From Drosophila pseudoobscura (taxonomy: Eukaryota > Arthropoda > Insecta > Diptera > Drosophilidae), in the NCBI RefSeq assembly GCF_009870125.1, contig NC_046683.1:56187869-56251868 (forward strand): a stretch of DNA of 64,000 nt, in the 5' to 3' direction. Of the stretch, positions 13,601 through 27,859 are shown one piece after another. Within the stretch, counting starts at the first letter, position 1, and the number at the start of each line of letters is the position of its first letter. Made by a program: the position numbers and the translations under genes. The notes under the pieces were generated by a model. That model did not search any database. It saw nothing but the letters and a program-made list of their open reading frames with translations, and was not told the DNA's origin.

Positions 13601-14626
13601 GTGTCAATCAACAGGCGCAGCCCCATGGCTTCGATGGTTCAATATCTGATTTTGAGTAGCCTTTGCGTTGCTCAACTCAACGTTAATTTGCAGATTTCGG
13701 ATGACGGATAATTTCCATAGAGCACTTTTGCAGTCCACGGTGGAATTATCTTAAGCGAGACCTTAGCTTATCAAAAGACCGCCACAGATTTTCTACCAAA
13801 TTAAATATGTTTGGTCTCAGACACGACCCTGTTATTACCGCGGTAATGATCAGAATCCTCAAACTGATGATTTCACTGTGATGTTTACGGTTTTATTTAC
13901 ATAAATTATCAGTGGTACGAATGTATGGCCCCTATTTTCTCCACTTACCATCGTACTCGTGCTATGTTTGATTGAAAACTTTAATAAACAATAGCTTAAT
14001 GCTTTTATTTAACCAGAAAACAATGCAAAAAAATTATCCACTTTTTTTTCTTACCATCATAAACTTCTGATCCTCGAATTGATGGTCGTTAGTGCGATGT
14101 AAAATATGCATTTTTATTTAAGTAACAGTAGTATAGTGCTTTGATTTAAATAGAATGCATATGCGTAGATTTGTCTCCGTATTTTTGTTGTTTTTGTGTT
14201 TGTTTTTGTTTCCGTTTTGTTTTTGTTTTGCTGTTACTTTGACAGGTACAATCACTAAGTAATTATTAAAAATTGATTTTTGGCACTGAGTAAGGCAACT
14301 GCGAGTCTTTACGAGTATCGTATTTTAAAGTTTCTATTTGCTTATCGAGCACTCGTATCTATTCGTATGTACAATCAATACACTGCGTAGATTTGCGTGT
14401 GGCGTCGGGTTAAATCGTTGGCAATCCAAAGGCTTCCATAAAAAAAAGTTACACCGCGATCGGAATCGGTCAAATGTCGAGTACACTGCACACTGCACAA
14501 TATTCAGTGGAAAAAGAAAAAACCCGCAAACAAAATTCTACCTTTGCACAGCCACAGACGGTAATATTTCGACTGAAGTTGGATTTTCAGGTTGGACCCA
14601 AAAACCTTCGGGGGATGTACTACAGC

Positions 14627-14703
14627 GATGCTGATGCTGCCGCTGCTGCTGCCGTTGTCGTTGCTGCTGGTGCTGTTGGTGCTGCCGTTGCCGCCGTTGC
14701 CGT
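14627..14703. repeat. GCTGCT/GCCGTT trinucleotide tract
   Basis: About 75 bases of imperfect GCTG and GCCGTT units. It creates spurious long ORFs on both strands. Confidence 0.65.
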
Positions 14704-15286
14704 TCCCCACCTCCAACCCCATATACGTATATCTATATACCCGTGTATGTATGGACTTATTTACAAACACATAGGAAAAACGCCCAAAGCCTAAGCCCGT
14801 TCGCTGGCTTGATGAATCTGTGTCGTGGTATGGGTGGTGGTAGGTAGCTCTTCGAGCCATACACACAAGGCGCGTGGAGCAGGTTCTACGCTCTCGCGTC
14901 GCCAAAGAGAACCATCCATGCCACATGCCACGGATTGAGATGCTGAGAGCACCACGTTACAGAAGCAGAAGCACAAATAAAGAGCGCAAGAGAGCGAGCG
15001 AAACCTGTAAAGAGAGCATAGTTAGCCGTACTACCAATACCACTTGAGCGAGCCCGTGCCGTGTATCTGGTAGTGCATGTAGCATATAGTGAGCCGAGAG
15101 CAGCTACAGCCATTTATATTTCGGAAGCCCCGCCCCGTAAGCGGACTACTAGACAATGGGCCGAACCCAGAGGCTGCGACTGCAGCTTCTGCACACACAG
15201 ATACACAGATACGGGCGGCGGCACACAGCTTCACGCAGATACAGATACGGACACATACATAGATACATACGTAGGTATCTACGAGA

Positions 15287-15314
15287 GTGTCTGTGTGTGT
15301 GTGTGTGTGTGTGT
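15287..15314. repeat. (GT)n microsatellite
   Basis: About 12 GT dinucleotides. Confidence 0.8.
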
Positions 15315-16319
15315 GGATGCATATAGGGGTTGGAAAATAATGCGGAAAGCTGGGGTTGGCAACGGCAACGGCAACGGCAACGAGCACTGTGTGCCCTTAG
15401 GGTTGTAACTTTTGCTACTGGGAAAAACCCAGGCATTGGGCATTGATGTTGCGCGCTCGGACGCTGAAATATTGCCAGTGGTACGTGCCCCATTGCCTTC
15501 GCTTCGGGTTCTTTATACTCTCCAGCATTTTCCCTCTCTCCATGTACTAAGTACATATGTACATATTTACATATGAGAGTGTGAAGGCTTTAACATATAA
15601 GGCCATAAATACATACATATGTACGTACGTATCTGCATACATATGTCAAAGATATGGTCTTGTGTATGTATGTACATATTTACACTAATAACATTTTCTT
15701 TTAATATGAACATTTTTGTAAAATATGCTCATATTATAAATTAGGTAGGTACAGTTGCTGACAACTAATTGAAATCAAAGGTGGTAGTAATGAACAGGAA
15801 AATGAAAACAATTCACAAAAATCATCTCAATATCCACAGATTAAAATGTACTATGAAAAAATCATATCATAAATATTTTACAGAAACTGAACCTGCAAAT
15901 TCCCGATTGTAAAGTAACCAAAGCCCTCCGGAGTAATCTAACCACAAGCTCTTATCGTAGGCAATATAATAAACTTACTATGAATTTTTGATTCAGTTGA
16001 AATTTATTTTTTGTTTAATGAGGTGCTTTCGTAGATAAATATAAATCCTTTGATTTAAATGGATATGGAAATTATTTTATGAACCTCCAAAATAACTAAG
16101 GATCTTTCTTCAGGGACGTACCACTTTAGCTGTTACTGTATACTCCAAAACTGTTGGGGTATATTCGATTTATGGTGGGTAACACCCAGAAGGAAACCTT
16201 TCCGAACCCATAAAGCCTTCTCTTGTTGCGCATTTCGAACTTAATACTTACTTTCACAACCGAAGCACTCTCGATCGAGCTCACACGGACTGGATCCTGG
16301 TTAATCAGGGTTGATACCA

Positions 16320-16830
16320 AGATCAACTAGCACACTGGACACTTTGCGCTCGCAAGTATATATTCTCGATCAGCATCAATAGACGAGTCGATGTAGCCAT
16401 GGCTGTCTCGCCGTCAGTCCGTCTTGCTTGACGCTTAGTTCTCAGAGACTATTAAAGCTAGAGCAACCAAACATCCTGTGATATCATACTGAATACAAAA
16501 TTTTGCAACCGGCCCCACAAAGGGCTAAAATCTGCGACACCCACAATTAAAATATACAAAAGAACCGAAAACGCAGGACCATAGAGAACTATATCTACCA
16601 GAGTGCTGATTTTCGATCAGATCAGATCATTATTATAGCCAAAAGGAAGAAATAAATTTGCAGTGGCTACTCTACCCCGTCCACGCGCTTACTCCTTCTC
16701 TCTCTCTCTCACACTCTTCCCCGTGTCCTCTGGCGGAGGGAAACGAGACAACAACCATACTAACTGAGTATCGGGTATAAATGTAGAGCCGCGGTCCTTG
16801 CCACGCCTCACAAAGTTCCTTTTCCTTTTT
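16320..16830 (-). repeat. DINE-1-like interspersed repeat, copy B (inverted)
   Basis: Read on the minus strand, this block begins with GGCGTGGCAAGGACCGCGGCTC and runs through GAGTAAGCGCGTGGAC, TAGCCACTGCA, TTGGCTATAATAATGATC, GATATCACAGGATG, AGTCTCTGAGAACTAAGCG, AGACGGACTGACGG and CGACTCGTCTATTGATGCTG. It therefore matches copy A (6920-7410) along its length in the opposite orientation. It is noncoding. Confidence 0.65.
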
Positions 16831-16849
16831 TTATTTAATTTACACAGCT

Positions 16850-17970
16850 TTTCCAAAAAAATGTAGTATTATAAATGATGTGATTGTCGAATTAATTCCA
16901 TTTTTACTAAATCCCTATGCAAATTATTGAAGAGTTTTTTGGCTTTGAAAGCAGAAGCTACATTGAAATAGATCTTGATCCTCACAAACGTCTTTATTTT
17001 CACTTTGCACAATATTTTAACAATTAAGGACTTTATAAAGATTTCCAAAGTGTCATTCATTCGAAGGAAATATTTCCCAAATAAATGTATATTCTGACAC
17101 ACGGTCTGAAAAATATGCTAGCATTAGAGACTTAAACGAGCGGAAATGTTGTGAGCTTGCGATCTCTCTCCACTATATATGTAGCTCTGCCTGCAAAAGT
17201 TATTTTATACTATGCCTTTTGCATTATTTCAAAATACTATGCTGTGCTTTCCCCCTTACAATCGTTTTGAAATCCAAAAAACAGATAAAATACAGACAAA
17301 AATACACGCATATGCAGAACGTTTTAGATACTTAAAGCTCTACAGCTGATGTGGCATTTATTGACATATTCATAGAATCCACGTATATGGCAAATAGGGT
17401 TTCGATTCAAATGACTACGCCACGAATTATTTAAAGGTAAATGCGCTCCGCATTTTTTCCTTTTGTTTTGAATAAACAGCCGGTGTTTTCCTAAACAAAC
17501 TTTAATTAACTTCCTAACCAGCCAACAATCTGGAAACCTATTCTCTATATTTCAAATCCACCTTTTACATTGTGCCCAATGTATTACCAGAGAGCCATCT
17601 TTATCTTATATGTTCGTTAAGGCTACGACTTGAAGCCCAAAATAATCAGCCATTTTGAGCTCCTTTTTATCCAACTTATACTGAAAATTGAAAATTCAAG
17701 CTATGATTTATACAATTTGCACGGAATTAAACATGAGATACATAGATATGTGGTACTCACAATGCAAAAATAACTCTTACGGATTAGATTTTCGCTTAAA
17801 AAGCGTTCTGATAGCTCTGCCATGTATCGGAGGTACTGTGGAACGGTCTCGCAGGTCATTGAAAAGAGGTAAGACCTGGCTAAGAACTACGACTGAATCA
17901 TTTCTAAATGGTAGTCAAATATTCTGCATTGATAACACTTTAACACTTTTTTCTTCATATGATTATGCAC
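16850..17970 (+). mobile_element. hAT-like transposon remnant, copy 1
   Basis: The 3' part is an open frame ending at 18158. It contains GGTVERSRRSLKRGKTWLRT (about 17848-17890), which matches the conserved hAT C-terminal dimerisation motif (TVERSFS.L.R.KTWLR). Upstream, 16940-17000 (TTTGGCTTTGAAAGCAGAAG .. CTTGATCCTCACAAA) and 17340-17400 (CAGCTGATGTGGCATTTATT .. GAATCCACG) correspond to parts of the related remnant at 38.4-39.6 kb in the same order and strand. The frame is full of stops, so the element is dead. Boundaries and terminal inverted repeats could not be placed. Confidence 0.6.
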
Positions 17971-20180
17971 ACAGAGGAATCGTCGTATTACACTACATTT
18001 CAATTGAAAAGAGCTGCTATAAAAACCTTTTGGAAAAACATGCAAGGATAGTGAGAGAGGTCTATACTTCTTTAGTATGGTTTTGTTATCAAAGGGGCAT
18101 GGCAGCTGTAGAGCTGCAAACGATAATCAAGGGGGGGAACGTCATCCACTATTCATAAGGTTATAAAGAGTACATTTCTCTGTTATCCTAATTGCACCAT
18201 ATCGACTTGGCGTTGCCCATAAGTTATAAAACTTTCATACAAAACAGTAGAATCCCGTTATATACCTTGAACGTGTGCTTTATAAACACATTAATGAAAA
18301 AATGCTAAAATATTCCTGTTATTATCCCCACACAATGTAATGAAAAGGTGAGAAGTTTCGTAGAATTTATAAATAATATTTATAAATAGAGATAGAAATG
18401 CTTTATTCCCAAACAGAGGAAATAGTGGACATTCGATGGGATTGAAACAAATTCTTTGTCCTTTTTATAGTACATCTAATCTCGATACAATGGTGTCCTG
18501 TAGTCTCAGTTATAGTCTCAGAAATAGTTACTAATTTCTATTCCAGCATGCTGACATTATTGTCCTCCGTTGACACAATTAGTCCCTAGACTTAGCGCGA
18601 AAAGGATTAGCCAGAAGAGCGAATTGAATCAGTTATCTTTGTTAAGCTAAGACGTTTAAGGGTTGTCTGCTCAAATTGAATTGCGACAGTAGCTTTTAAA
18701 TAATTGAAACGGATTAAACGAACTCATCCGTTAGCTACAATTAGTTGCTATGAAAGGTGGACATATTTATGTCAAAAAGATAACTGTGTTTCCGCCGGCA
18801 TTACAATTTTCTTTGGCTGAATTTAGTGAAATTGCAACAACAACAACAACAACAATACAAATAAAAGTATGAAAGACAGATCGTGCAGTCATGTACGAGT
18901 ACATATGTATGTATGTATGTATGTATTCATTTACTCGTATTAGGTACTGGCTTACCTTACCGAAAAACCACACGAAGTTAAGAGCTGTAAATCTTGCGAA
19001 ATGGAAGCTGTGCGATCAGGTGTACGAGAGTACCAGTGTGTATTATACAACTGCGACTGTAGAACCACCTCCACTTCGACGATTTCATGGCATCGGCACG
19101 ATTTTTGATTGTGGCCACGACAAGAGATCGATCGATCGATGATCAGGTCGCCATTTTCAGTTCCGATTCGACCAGTCGGTACTGATGCAGTGCTCGCATT
19201 ACCAATTAATTCCCATTCCTCCCCGCAGCATCGCCATAAATCGTGATGCACAGTACAGTGGTCAATGTTTATGGTAAATGCATTCGAGTACACGAGTATT
19301 TTCGCAAATACTGCCACCACACCTACACCGACGATACACGTAATCGCCGCAATACACGCATACTTAGCACTTGTGCGAGTATGTGGAATATTACAGGCCG
19401 TAATTTCAAAAATGGCAGCTTTCTTCGGAACAGTCGTTGGCTGGATCGGATCGGATCGGATCGGATGCCTGCCTGCCTGCACCAGTGTGCATCGCTGTCT
19501 TCAACTGGAGAGCCAGAGCCTGAGCACCTCATTTAAGATGCGTCTTAAATGCGATTGCCCCGGGAGAACTCGTGAATGCCGCAGGACTTGCATGACTACT
19601 GCCTGACTGTTGCCTCTCTCATGGTAGTGATTGCCAATCTGTAGCTCTCTACTCCTTTATCTGCTGCTGCCGGGTCCGCTTTGCGGCAGGAGACAAGTGC
19701 ATTCTAAATGCAAATAACTGCATAGCCATAAAGTTCGGACCCCTATTAGACCAAAATAAAACTTTGAAAATATATTACTTTTACAACCTTTAAACCTACA
19801 CATTAATGTCAGATTCCTGCATTCCACTGGCTAAAATAGTTCACTCTGAACCGTATTCTACACCATATTTTTGTGCAATTAAGAGATCTAGGGGAGATAT
19901 TTGTAAGACTGTAGGATTCGTACTTCCTAGTGGTTCTGGGTTTTAGGATCTATTTAGTCATACGGGGCTTTGTTACCAAGGGAAGTGCCGAGTGGCGTAT
20001 GCAAATGGAGCCCATGTGATTGAGTGTTTGTATCTGAAACTACTTCGCCATAATTTTCCGCATTCACTCGGCCACATGTACGAGTACATACCCATGCTCT
20101 GGAGTGTAGTAACCGCCCCGGGCCCTTTCGTTCATATTCGTTAAGTCTTCAGATGCAGGCAGATTCAAATTTCGGGAGAA

Positions 20181-20290
20181 GCCGACCGACCGAACGACCA
20201 ACCGACCGACCGACCGACCGTTGGCAGCCAAACGCTATGGATGTGGATGTGGCTGTGGATGTGGCTGTGGCGGTGGCGGCGGCGGCTCTG
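20181..20290. repeat. ACCG tetranucleotide repeat plus TGTGGATGTGGC repeat
   Basis: ACCG/CCGA units at 20181-20221 are followed by GGATGTGGCTGTGG-type units to about 20290. Noncoding; responsible for long chance ORFs. Confidence 0.65.
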
Positions 20291-20939
20291 TCTCCGGCTC
20301 CGATACACGAATCATCAGCGACATGGCCTGGCCATGGCTCATAGCCAGGCCAGGCAGCAGTGGAAAAAGGCTCCTGCAATGTTGCACGACGCCAATAGCC
20401 GCGGGGAAGATGAGCGCGCGGTCGTCGTAGCTTTAGTCCCTTGCACGGGCGGTTCTCTGGCAGAGGTTTTTTGTCGTCGGTGTGTGCTGTGCTGTGCTGT
20501 GCTGGGGCTCTGCTGTGCTCTGCTGTGCCCTGGTGTGGTGTATGTGTGTATTTTCAGATGCAGTTGCAGCAGGCGGATGTTTGCAGCATATTTCCTACGG
20601 CTGTGCTCATGTGCACCTTTAATCCGCTCTGTTTTTTTTTTTCGCAATTCAGCGAGCAGCCCAATAGAGAACAGCCACCGAGCCACCGAGGCACAGACGA
20701 CGAGCGGTCCATTTAAATTCGAGGTCAAAAGGAAATATATTTGCAGCTGTGTTTACCCACAGTAGATTGGGATTGCGATTACGTACATATATGCGAGTGT
20801 GTACTGAAATTTATACATATATACTCGAACTTATTTATCTTCTATAAGTGCATTAAAAACTTCCGACTCATGTACGCATTTATCGAATAATTAACCATTT
20901 CACCCTTTATTTACTGTGCAAATTTGAGATTCCAAATTA

Positions 20940-21560
20940 GTTGGAGTTTCCAGGATCTGTGAAATGTAAACATGGTCATTTCCGCCAAAATGTCCACCAT
21001 GCCAAAAACCATTTAAGGGCAATAAAACCAGATTTCTATATACTTTTCACCTGTTATTATTTTCTAAATTTATTGAAAGGTACCTACTTTTACCAATTGG
21101 CATATGATTCCATTAACATTGATTTGAAAACCTTTAAGAATAGAAAAAATGTCAGAAGCAGATAAATCTTGATACAACATTTTCGTCAGAGTCTTTCTAA
21201 CATATTGTACTACATATCTAAAAAAAAAAACAAGAACATTTTCCCAGTCTCGGCTAACGGTAGATTTTTTAACTTTTATTACCCCGGAATTTGGTAAAAA
21301 TAAGCGGGTTCGTTAAAAAAAAACATGAAAGATTTTTATATTCAATAACTTGGAAAATTATAACTGAATATTTCATTCATACGCACAATAAATGTTATAC
21401 AAATGGTCTTGCCCAATTTGCAGAGTTATGCAATTTTGTGCCCAAGCCTCAAAAACAACTTCTGTTTTTCGGTACCGTAATGTTAGGTCAAATTTTAGTT
21501 TATTTCTTTAACGCCGTAAAATCGATTTTTTTCCAGGATAGAAATGCCCATACCTGAATC
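20940..21560 (+). repeat. Dispersed repeat of unknown family, copy 1
   Basis: This block aligns by eye with 29920-30400. Shared words in order include CATTAAC.TTGAT.TGAAAACC, GTCTTTCTAACATATTG, CCCAGTCTCGGCTAACGGTA, TAACTTTTATTACCC.GGAA, AACTTGGAAAA, ATAATAAATGTTATACA-type sequence and TGCAATTTTGT. Both copies lie in the same orientation about 9 kb apart. There are no long open frames, so it looks like an old non-autonomous element or a duplicated noncoding block. Confidence 0.6.
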
Positions 21561-24500
21561 TATGCATATTTAGAGGCAGAAAGAAAAACTAGAGTCCGGG
21601 GCAACGTTTAGCTAATTTAAATTGTTTATACGTTGGTACATATATGATGAAACACATAAGGATACAAGTTGGTAAAGCACTCATTTAAGTGGCTTGCATA
21701 CAGCCTAAGATCTTCAACCGATCGTAACCGATGACAGTTGTATGTTATACTTATAGTACCCATAGTTAAGTTTCAAAAGTTAGATACGAAACTGAAAAAA
21801 GATAGTTTTATTTTCATCCTGAAAATGTGCGATTGCTATACTCATACTTATCCATCACGCATACACATTCTGGCTGTAGTTCTATTTGTCTTTGAGGCGA
21901 AACATAAAATAAAGGCCACTATATAAAGAGAACAAGTATGAACAGTTTTGTACGTTTCTGTACGTTATTGCAACATAATTATACCATTTGAAAGCGTAAA
22001 TATTTAAGAACAGCTAACTATTATTAAGCGTTTTAATGATTTTATAGTCCAATTTATATCCCTTAAGAACCCCTTCCACGCACCCATCGAAATGCTTACA
22101 TCTCGCACGAGTATTTGGATGTTTGCTTTTAATTTTCGGAATCTTGGAATCAGAACCGCAAACCGTCTGCTGTTATTTATTGCAAATTGGACATGTGTCT
22201 GCACCGCTGATGCCAGTCGGCTGTAGTTACGATTCGCTCGATTTAATAGTGGCAATTTCGTTCGACTCCAACGCACTGATAATTTTCTCACATACGTAGG
22301 ATCCTTTTTTATAAGCTAAAAAGGGCGCCTCACGCAATTCAGTATTCATGTTTTATTACCTAATGAACTGCCGCTGACCGACCATTTCACGACTCTTTGT
22401 GCGTGACGATGCGTCAATGGATTTACTGGCACAAAGAACACCACAACTCCAGAACTCCAGAACCCCAGAACCGCAGAACACCAGAACCGCTTGTTTCGAA
22501 AAGCGGCAATGATTAAACTAGTACATATGTGCGGTTTAATAGTGCATTATAAGATCCGAATGGCAAATAATTATAATTGTTGGTTTATATTTGTAATTTA
22601 GGACGAAACGAACTGATGAAACGGCCATTCCGATAGCTTTATGGTTGGTTTGAGATCAATCTGAGGCTCGCATCCCATATGTACGATGTTAGTTCGAGTA
22701 TATGAACACAACACAATACCTATGTATAGTACATGAACAGTGCTTCTACCACGGATGTGTGTATATTGTAATGCAATCTTAGTTGCAAAGATAAGCAAGG
22801 GCCCGCGGATGCGTTTCTGAATCAAGATGGGCTCAAAAAAGTGCGTAGAGACTGAAATGGTGCTGAACGGTAACCGTTTCGTTTCTTCGTAGTAGGAGTT
22901 GGAGTCGCTGGAGTCGCTGGAACAGGCCAAAACTCTGTACGTCTGCGCGTGAGAATACCCGTGTATGTAGTTGGATATTTGCCCCAAGCCATAATTAGAT
23001 ATTCCCATTTTGCCTTATTTTTTACTCACTTTTATGTTTTCTTGAGGGGCGCTTACACGCGTCAGCGACGAATGGAGCTAAAGACCCAGTGTCACAAACT
23101 AACTGGTTAAACAATAACTGGTTAAGCACTTGCCAAAGACCGCTAGGTAAATACATAATATACTTAAACAATTTATCTTATTGTTTGCAGTCGTATGATA
23201 TCGGCAGAATCTTGTTTGATATAAAGACTTGTTGATTTGAAATATTTCAGCATGTTCGGGGAGCCTTAGCAAATAAAAACAAAAACAATAATTAAGCATG
23301 TTCACTAATGGCCGACCCGACCCGACCCGACTGTGGTGTCCAGCAACAGTAGCGAAATCCCATACAATTAACATAATTTGGCCAGTGCCTGTGGGTTCGA
23401 TTTCGATGGATGTCATTGCGCAGAAGAGAGCCCGAACCACTGACAAAAGAGAACGTACAACCGACGGTACATTTTACGGTTGTTTTTCTTCATGTTTTTT
23501 GTGTATATTGTGCATACATATGCTTTCGTGATTCTAGATGTTCTATACCCCCATTTTTCTATTCAATATAACCCCTTCAACCAGTATCAAATCGAATCGT
23601 ATATTGTTGGAGATTCTTGGCAATCAAATAAGTTCAATAGTAGCCTATCCTTTAGATACAACGGTCTCAGATTTATTGATAATGATTAATAAAGTCGTTT
23701 CGCTTATATGTTCATTACAAAGAACTTGATCTCCTCGATCATGCTATATTTATGGAAAAAGGCTTGGCTAGGTGCCAAGCCTGTCCATATTCACATCTGT
23801 ATCTGTATCTGTATCTGTATGTCTGCACAGTCTTGCAATTGCTTATGCCGACCTGTCGTTGATAACTTTATCCCGAAATGCAGCGCGTGCCGACCCCCAC
23901 TGACAAATTTGCTTTGCAGTCAAAACCAGCACCGAGCACGCGTGAAACATGATATGCCGCCATTAATATAAATCACGTGATAAGTACAGTGCTGCGAGGA
24001 CGCCGTTGCTGTCATGCAGGTACATATGTTTATGTATACAAATATGTGCAAAAGTATGGAAAGAAGGCAAATATTACTTTATGAATCATGCCCACATATA
24101 GGTATACAGGTACGTGCCTATGTCCGATTAAATCACATAACTTTTATTTAATCAAAATCAATGAGGAATTATCGTGCACCAATATTATCTGCTCTATTTG
24201 TATGTAGATTTACATTCTAAACAGTCTGAGTCCAAATTCACAAAACCGGGAATTCAACTTTTAATGAAACTGGAATCCAAACGCACTGGAAATATATATA
24301 TTGACACAAAATAGCCACGAAATTCAATTTCGCAGCATCGAACGTATCGTATTGCACTGAAAAAACAAAAGCTAATGCCCTTTGCTCCTATGCTCCCTGT
24401 ATAAAGTACGAGTATATAGCAAATATGTTATCAAATTAGGCTGACAAAAAGACACTCGCGAATCGTGGCTCTGTGTTTTTATAAATTTAATTAAAATGAC

Positions 24501-25280
24501 GGCATTCAGGGCACGTGTCCGACCATCGTAATGTATCCGCCTTCTATGTAGTGTGTTGTTTGGGGTACTCGTATAATATCTGGACCAGCCCTCTGGTACT
24601 TCAGTCTCCATGCTGTTGATAATGGGGGCGGTTGTTGATTTTCATTATGGACCACTCAGGTGTGTGTTTCCTACAAAGAAACAAACACCGCCGCACGGCC
24701 CCAGAAAAAACATATGCGTGTCGCCGCAACGGCGCTCGTTGCCACTCGCACTACTTGGCTTTTCACTTTTTAGCTGCTTGAAGTATTCAATAGTCTCTTC
24801 AGTCCAATTTCCCACTAAGGAAAGTCCTCGTGCGGGCGGTGCGGAGCGGAGCGGCGCGGCGGCGGAAAGATTATCCCGGTACATTCATAATTCCAGGAGA
24901 GGGTGCGTTTTGGAGAGTACCAGTACCCTGGATAGCGCCGAACGGTCCAAGCGGACTGATGCCTTGTAGTAATACCTCATGTGTTAAATGGCATAAGTAT
25001 GGTCACGTGCCATTATTTTGCGCTTTAGGGTCGCTTTTTCGGAGTTTGGCTATGGCTATGGTTCTGTTCTGGCACTGCTCTCCTGCGATTCTGTGCAACC
25101 TGAAGCCGATTGTCTACCCACAAAACGGGCTCAGCATTAACATATCGAATTATTAGCCTACCCAGAACATTGGATAACGTGGATAAGGAGGCCGTGGACG
25201 TGGCCGTGGCTGTGTCCGTGGCCGCCAAAGTACGTCATTTCATAATTATCTCGAGAATCCCTTTATGCATATAATTGGCC

Positions 25281-25583
25281 TTAGAATATAATAGAGCGTC
25301 TCGTCGGGCAACGTCTGTGTGCTGGTAATGCCATTACTTCCGCTAGATTATACAAATTCTGATGTTTCACATATTTAGCTCGGGCCAAGAGATTTTGAAT
25401 ATCGTCCTTAATTTTCGATAATAATGTGATAGAGGCGTGAGAAAAGCCTCTAAAGAGCGGAACATCAATTTGTTTGGTAATGTGAAGGAAGGTAATTCGT
25501 AATAGCCGTGGAATATCCTCTGAAACATTGTACAAATAACTACTCCTAGTATTTCGGCATTCAAATTGATGAATATGTTCCAC
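25281..25583 (-). other. Unassigned open frame of about 100 codons in the TfAP-2 intron
   Basis: The minus strand reads HQFECRNTRSSYLYNVSEDI, RLLRITFLHITKQIDVPLFR and LLARAKYVKHQNLYNLAEVM before TAA at 25281. There is no ATG at the start of the frame, which runs open further upstream through low-information sequence. The amino-acid composition is balanced, unlike the repeat-driven ORFs nearby. It may be a fragment of a mobile-element gene or simply chance. No family recognised. Confidence 0.25.
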
Positions 25584-27859
25584 AATTAGATATGAAATAT
25601 ATATGTATATAGAAGAATTTTCAGACTAATAAAGTCTAATTTATAATCGGTGCAGTTCAGATCCTAATCAACCATAATTTGGAGTGAACAATAAATTGTT
25701 TAATGTCTCCTAGATCGGCTCATAGTCTTCTTTTCTCGTACCACTGTAATCTACCCATACTTTAAGTATTTAAAAGTTCATATTGCAGATACATCATTAA
25801 GAAATATGAGCCCCCCTGCTACCATATCTGTGTACATATGTACGTATATGTATATTTAAATCATTAGTATGCCCTTACGACATTTCTTTGTTTTGTCACA
25901 TTCGAGTATCTGAGTGTGGCCACGGGGTATTTGAGCCCAATTGTCACGTTTTCATGCACATAGAAGTAAGACCAATTAATCGGTTTAGGTTGGCGAAATC
26001 AGCATACGGACAGACAGATGGTAAGCGCTACATAGATCGACTGTTGTTCTCGAGTAAGAGTATGCTTCATGGCTGTAACTTTTGCATATACAAATGTATG
26101 CGGACCTATAATAGAGTACAAGAGGAATATCATATTTTTGCATGATTGGTGGTTATTTCACGGTCCTTGATTAATTTTTGAGAAAACCGACGACGAATAT
26201 TCAACGACACTACACTCACGCCACCCGTCCATCTTCACTGGGCCCATAGTACTCATAAAGTAATCAGTATCGCCAACTGTCGAGGATTTGTCACCCCCAT
26301 TAAAGAACGTTTGATGTATTATTCGGTTCATTTGGTCGACAGGTCTGCGCAAACAGACCGCCACCGCCACCGTTCAACAACCAACCGCCACCGCCAGCAG
26401 CAACAACAACAACTGGGAACTGCCGGTGACAGAGGATAAGTCGGAGTGTAAATACGAGACCAAACTGGATCCAGGAATAAACGACCGCCGACCGCTGTCC
26501 GGTTAAACACACTCTCCCCCTCACGTGCACTACTGATGTGACTCTTTCTACCCAATGTACCCAATGTTCGCACAAAATAAGGGGAACGAAGCGACTACGA
26601 AACCATGAAACTTATACATTCTTGATCTTTCTTGGTTCGCCTCTTCATCTGTCTGGATCTGAAGGAGCATAGCATCAAAATCCACCAATTTTTCCACCTC
26701 AGTTTCTTCAGTAAAGAAAGTCGTCTAAGTTCTATATTTCGCCACACCTAATCGATTAAGTCCTCTCGAAATGCCGTCTTAGGAGCTGTTGGTAAACTAT
26801 GTATGTGCTTACTAGTAAGTATATGAACTAGTGATTATCAAAACATATAGCGAACATGAGAAAATAAATTGGATTTAACTGAAAGTCTTGACCCGAACTT
26901 GGGGAAACAGCCCTTATGCGTTTCATTGCAACTTTTCCACGTCAAAATATTGGTCCAGAAGTTGCGTGCTTTCCAGAAGAAACAAACCATGAATGATTTG
27001 ATTTCTCGAAATCTGTATTACTGAGTTTTTTTTAGATAATTATATTATTTCAGCTTACCAGTCAGGGAAATGAACAAATTCACCCCATTTGTGGGGAAAA
27101 AAGAGTTTTAGCCAACTATGCGGCAAAGATTGAATAAACGTTCAAAAGTCGCTTATTGGAAATAACATACAGTATATGAATGGCTTTTAATGAACAATTT
27201 TGAACTTTAAAGAGAATTCGAGCTGTATACTTTATGCGAGTAGGTTTTTTCGGGTATGTGTGGTCTTATCTTTTGATATCTTTGCTCAAAGACGGTTGAG
27301 CTGTTGGCATTTGTATTTCGAATTTTCTGGTTTTTTATTTTATACTATTTTTGTTTCCATCCGGTGAGCAAAACTGATAAGATCTGTAGCAGTCGCCACA
27401 ACTTAAACGTCATAATTATACAAGGATTTAAATACGGAGTCAAGAAGAGTGCATATCATATTATATTCGATTTCGAAAACTTTAAAACCAACAATTTTTA
27501 TAAATGTTAGACAATAAAATTAATGCTATGAAATAAATTGAAGTCTATACCGTTCTGTTCATTAAAGAGTTATCACAATTCAAATTGACAGATATTTATG
27601 TTTTCGATGTCAGCGTAGGGTATTTGATAAGGCTAGGCAACCGAATCTACAGATTTGGACCATATAGTTTTATGATCATTACCTTAAATGACCTATTTCG
27701 ATTAAAAACATATGGAACATCTGATATTCGTATTCGTATATTCGCATGTGTCACTTCGTAATGCGTAAAGTCAGGACAACCGGATGCCGATTGGATTATG
27801 GTAATACAAATTACGAGTATAACAAAAATAAATATCAGGAGTAAAGTTAAGATAAATAC

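Larger units (their letters stand above)
1597..27859 (-). other. Large first intron of TfAP-2 (26.3 kb) with repeats
   Basis: Between the TfAP-2 start exon and exon 2 I see no intact gene. The interval is AT-rich noncoding DNA with many TACATATGTA-type motifs and microsatellites. It holds DINE-1-like copies (about 6.9-7.4 kb and 16.3-16.8 kb), a broken gene fragment (7.9-8.3 kb), a hAT-like remnant (16.9-18.0 kb), one copy of a second dispersed repeat (21.0-21.5 kb) and an unassigned 100-codon open frame (25.3-25.6 kb). Introns of developmental transcription factors usually carry enhancers, but none can be named from sequence alone. Confidence 0.7.

Noticed and set aside
14504..15556. Cluster of long ORFs on both strands
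   Set aside because: They are created by GCTGCT, CA/GT and GATACA repeats and are not consistent with splicing or any family.
17688..18158. 156-codon plus-strand ORF as an independent gene
   Set aside because: It contains the hAT C-terminal motif and sits at the end of the hAT-like remnant, so it is transposon debris.
20221..20765. ORFs of 90-174 codons around 20.2-20.8 kb
   Set aside because: Driven by TGTGGATGTGGC and TGTGCTGTGC repeats; frames overlap on both strands and show no domain.
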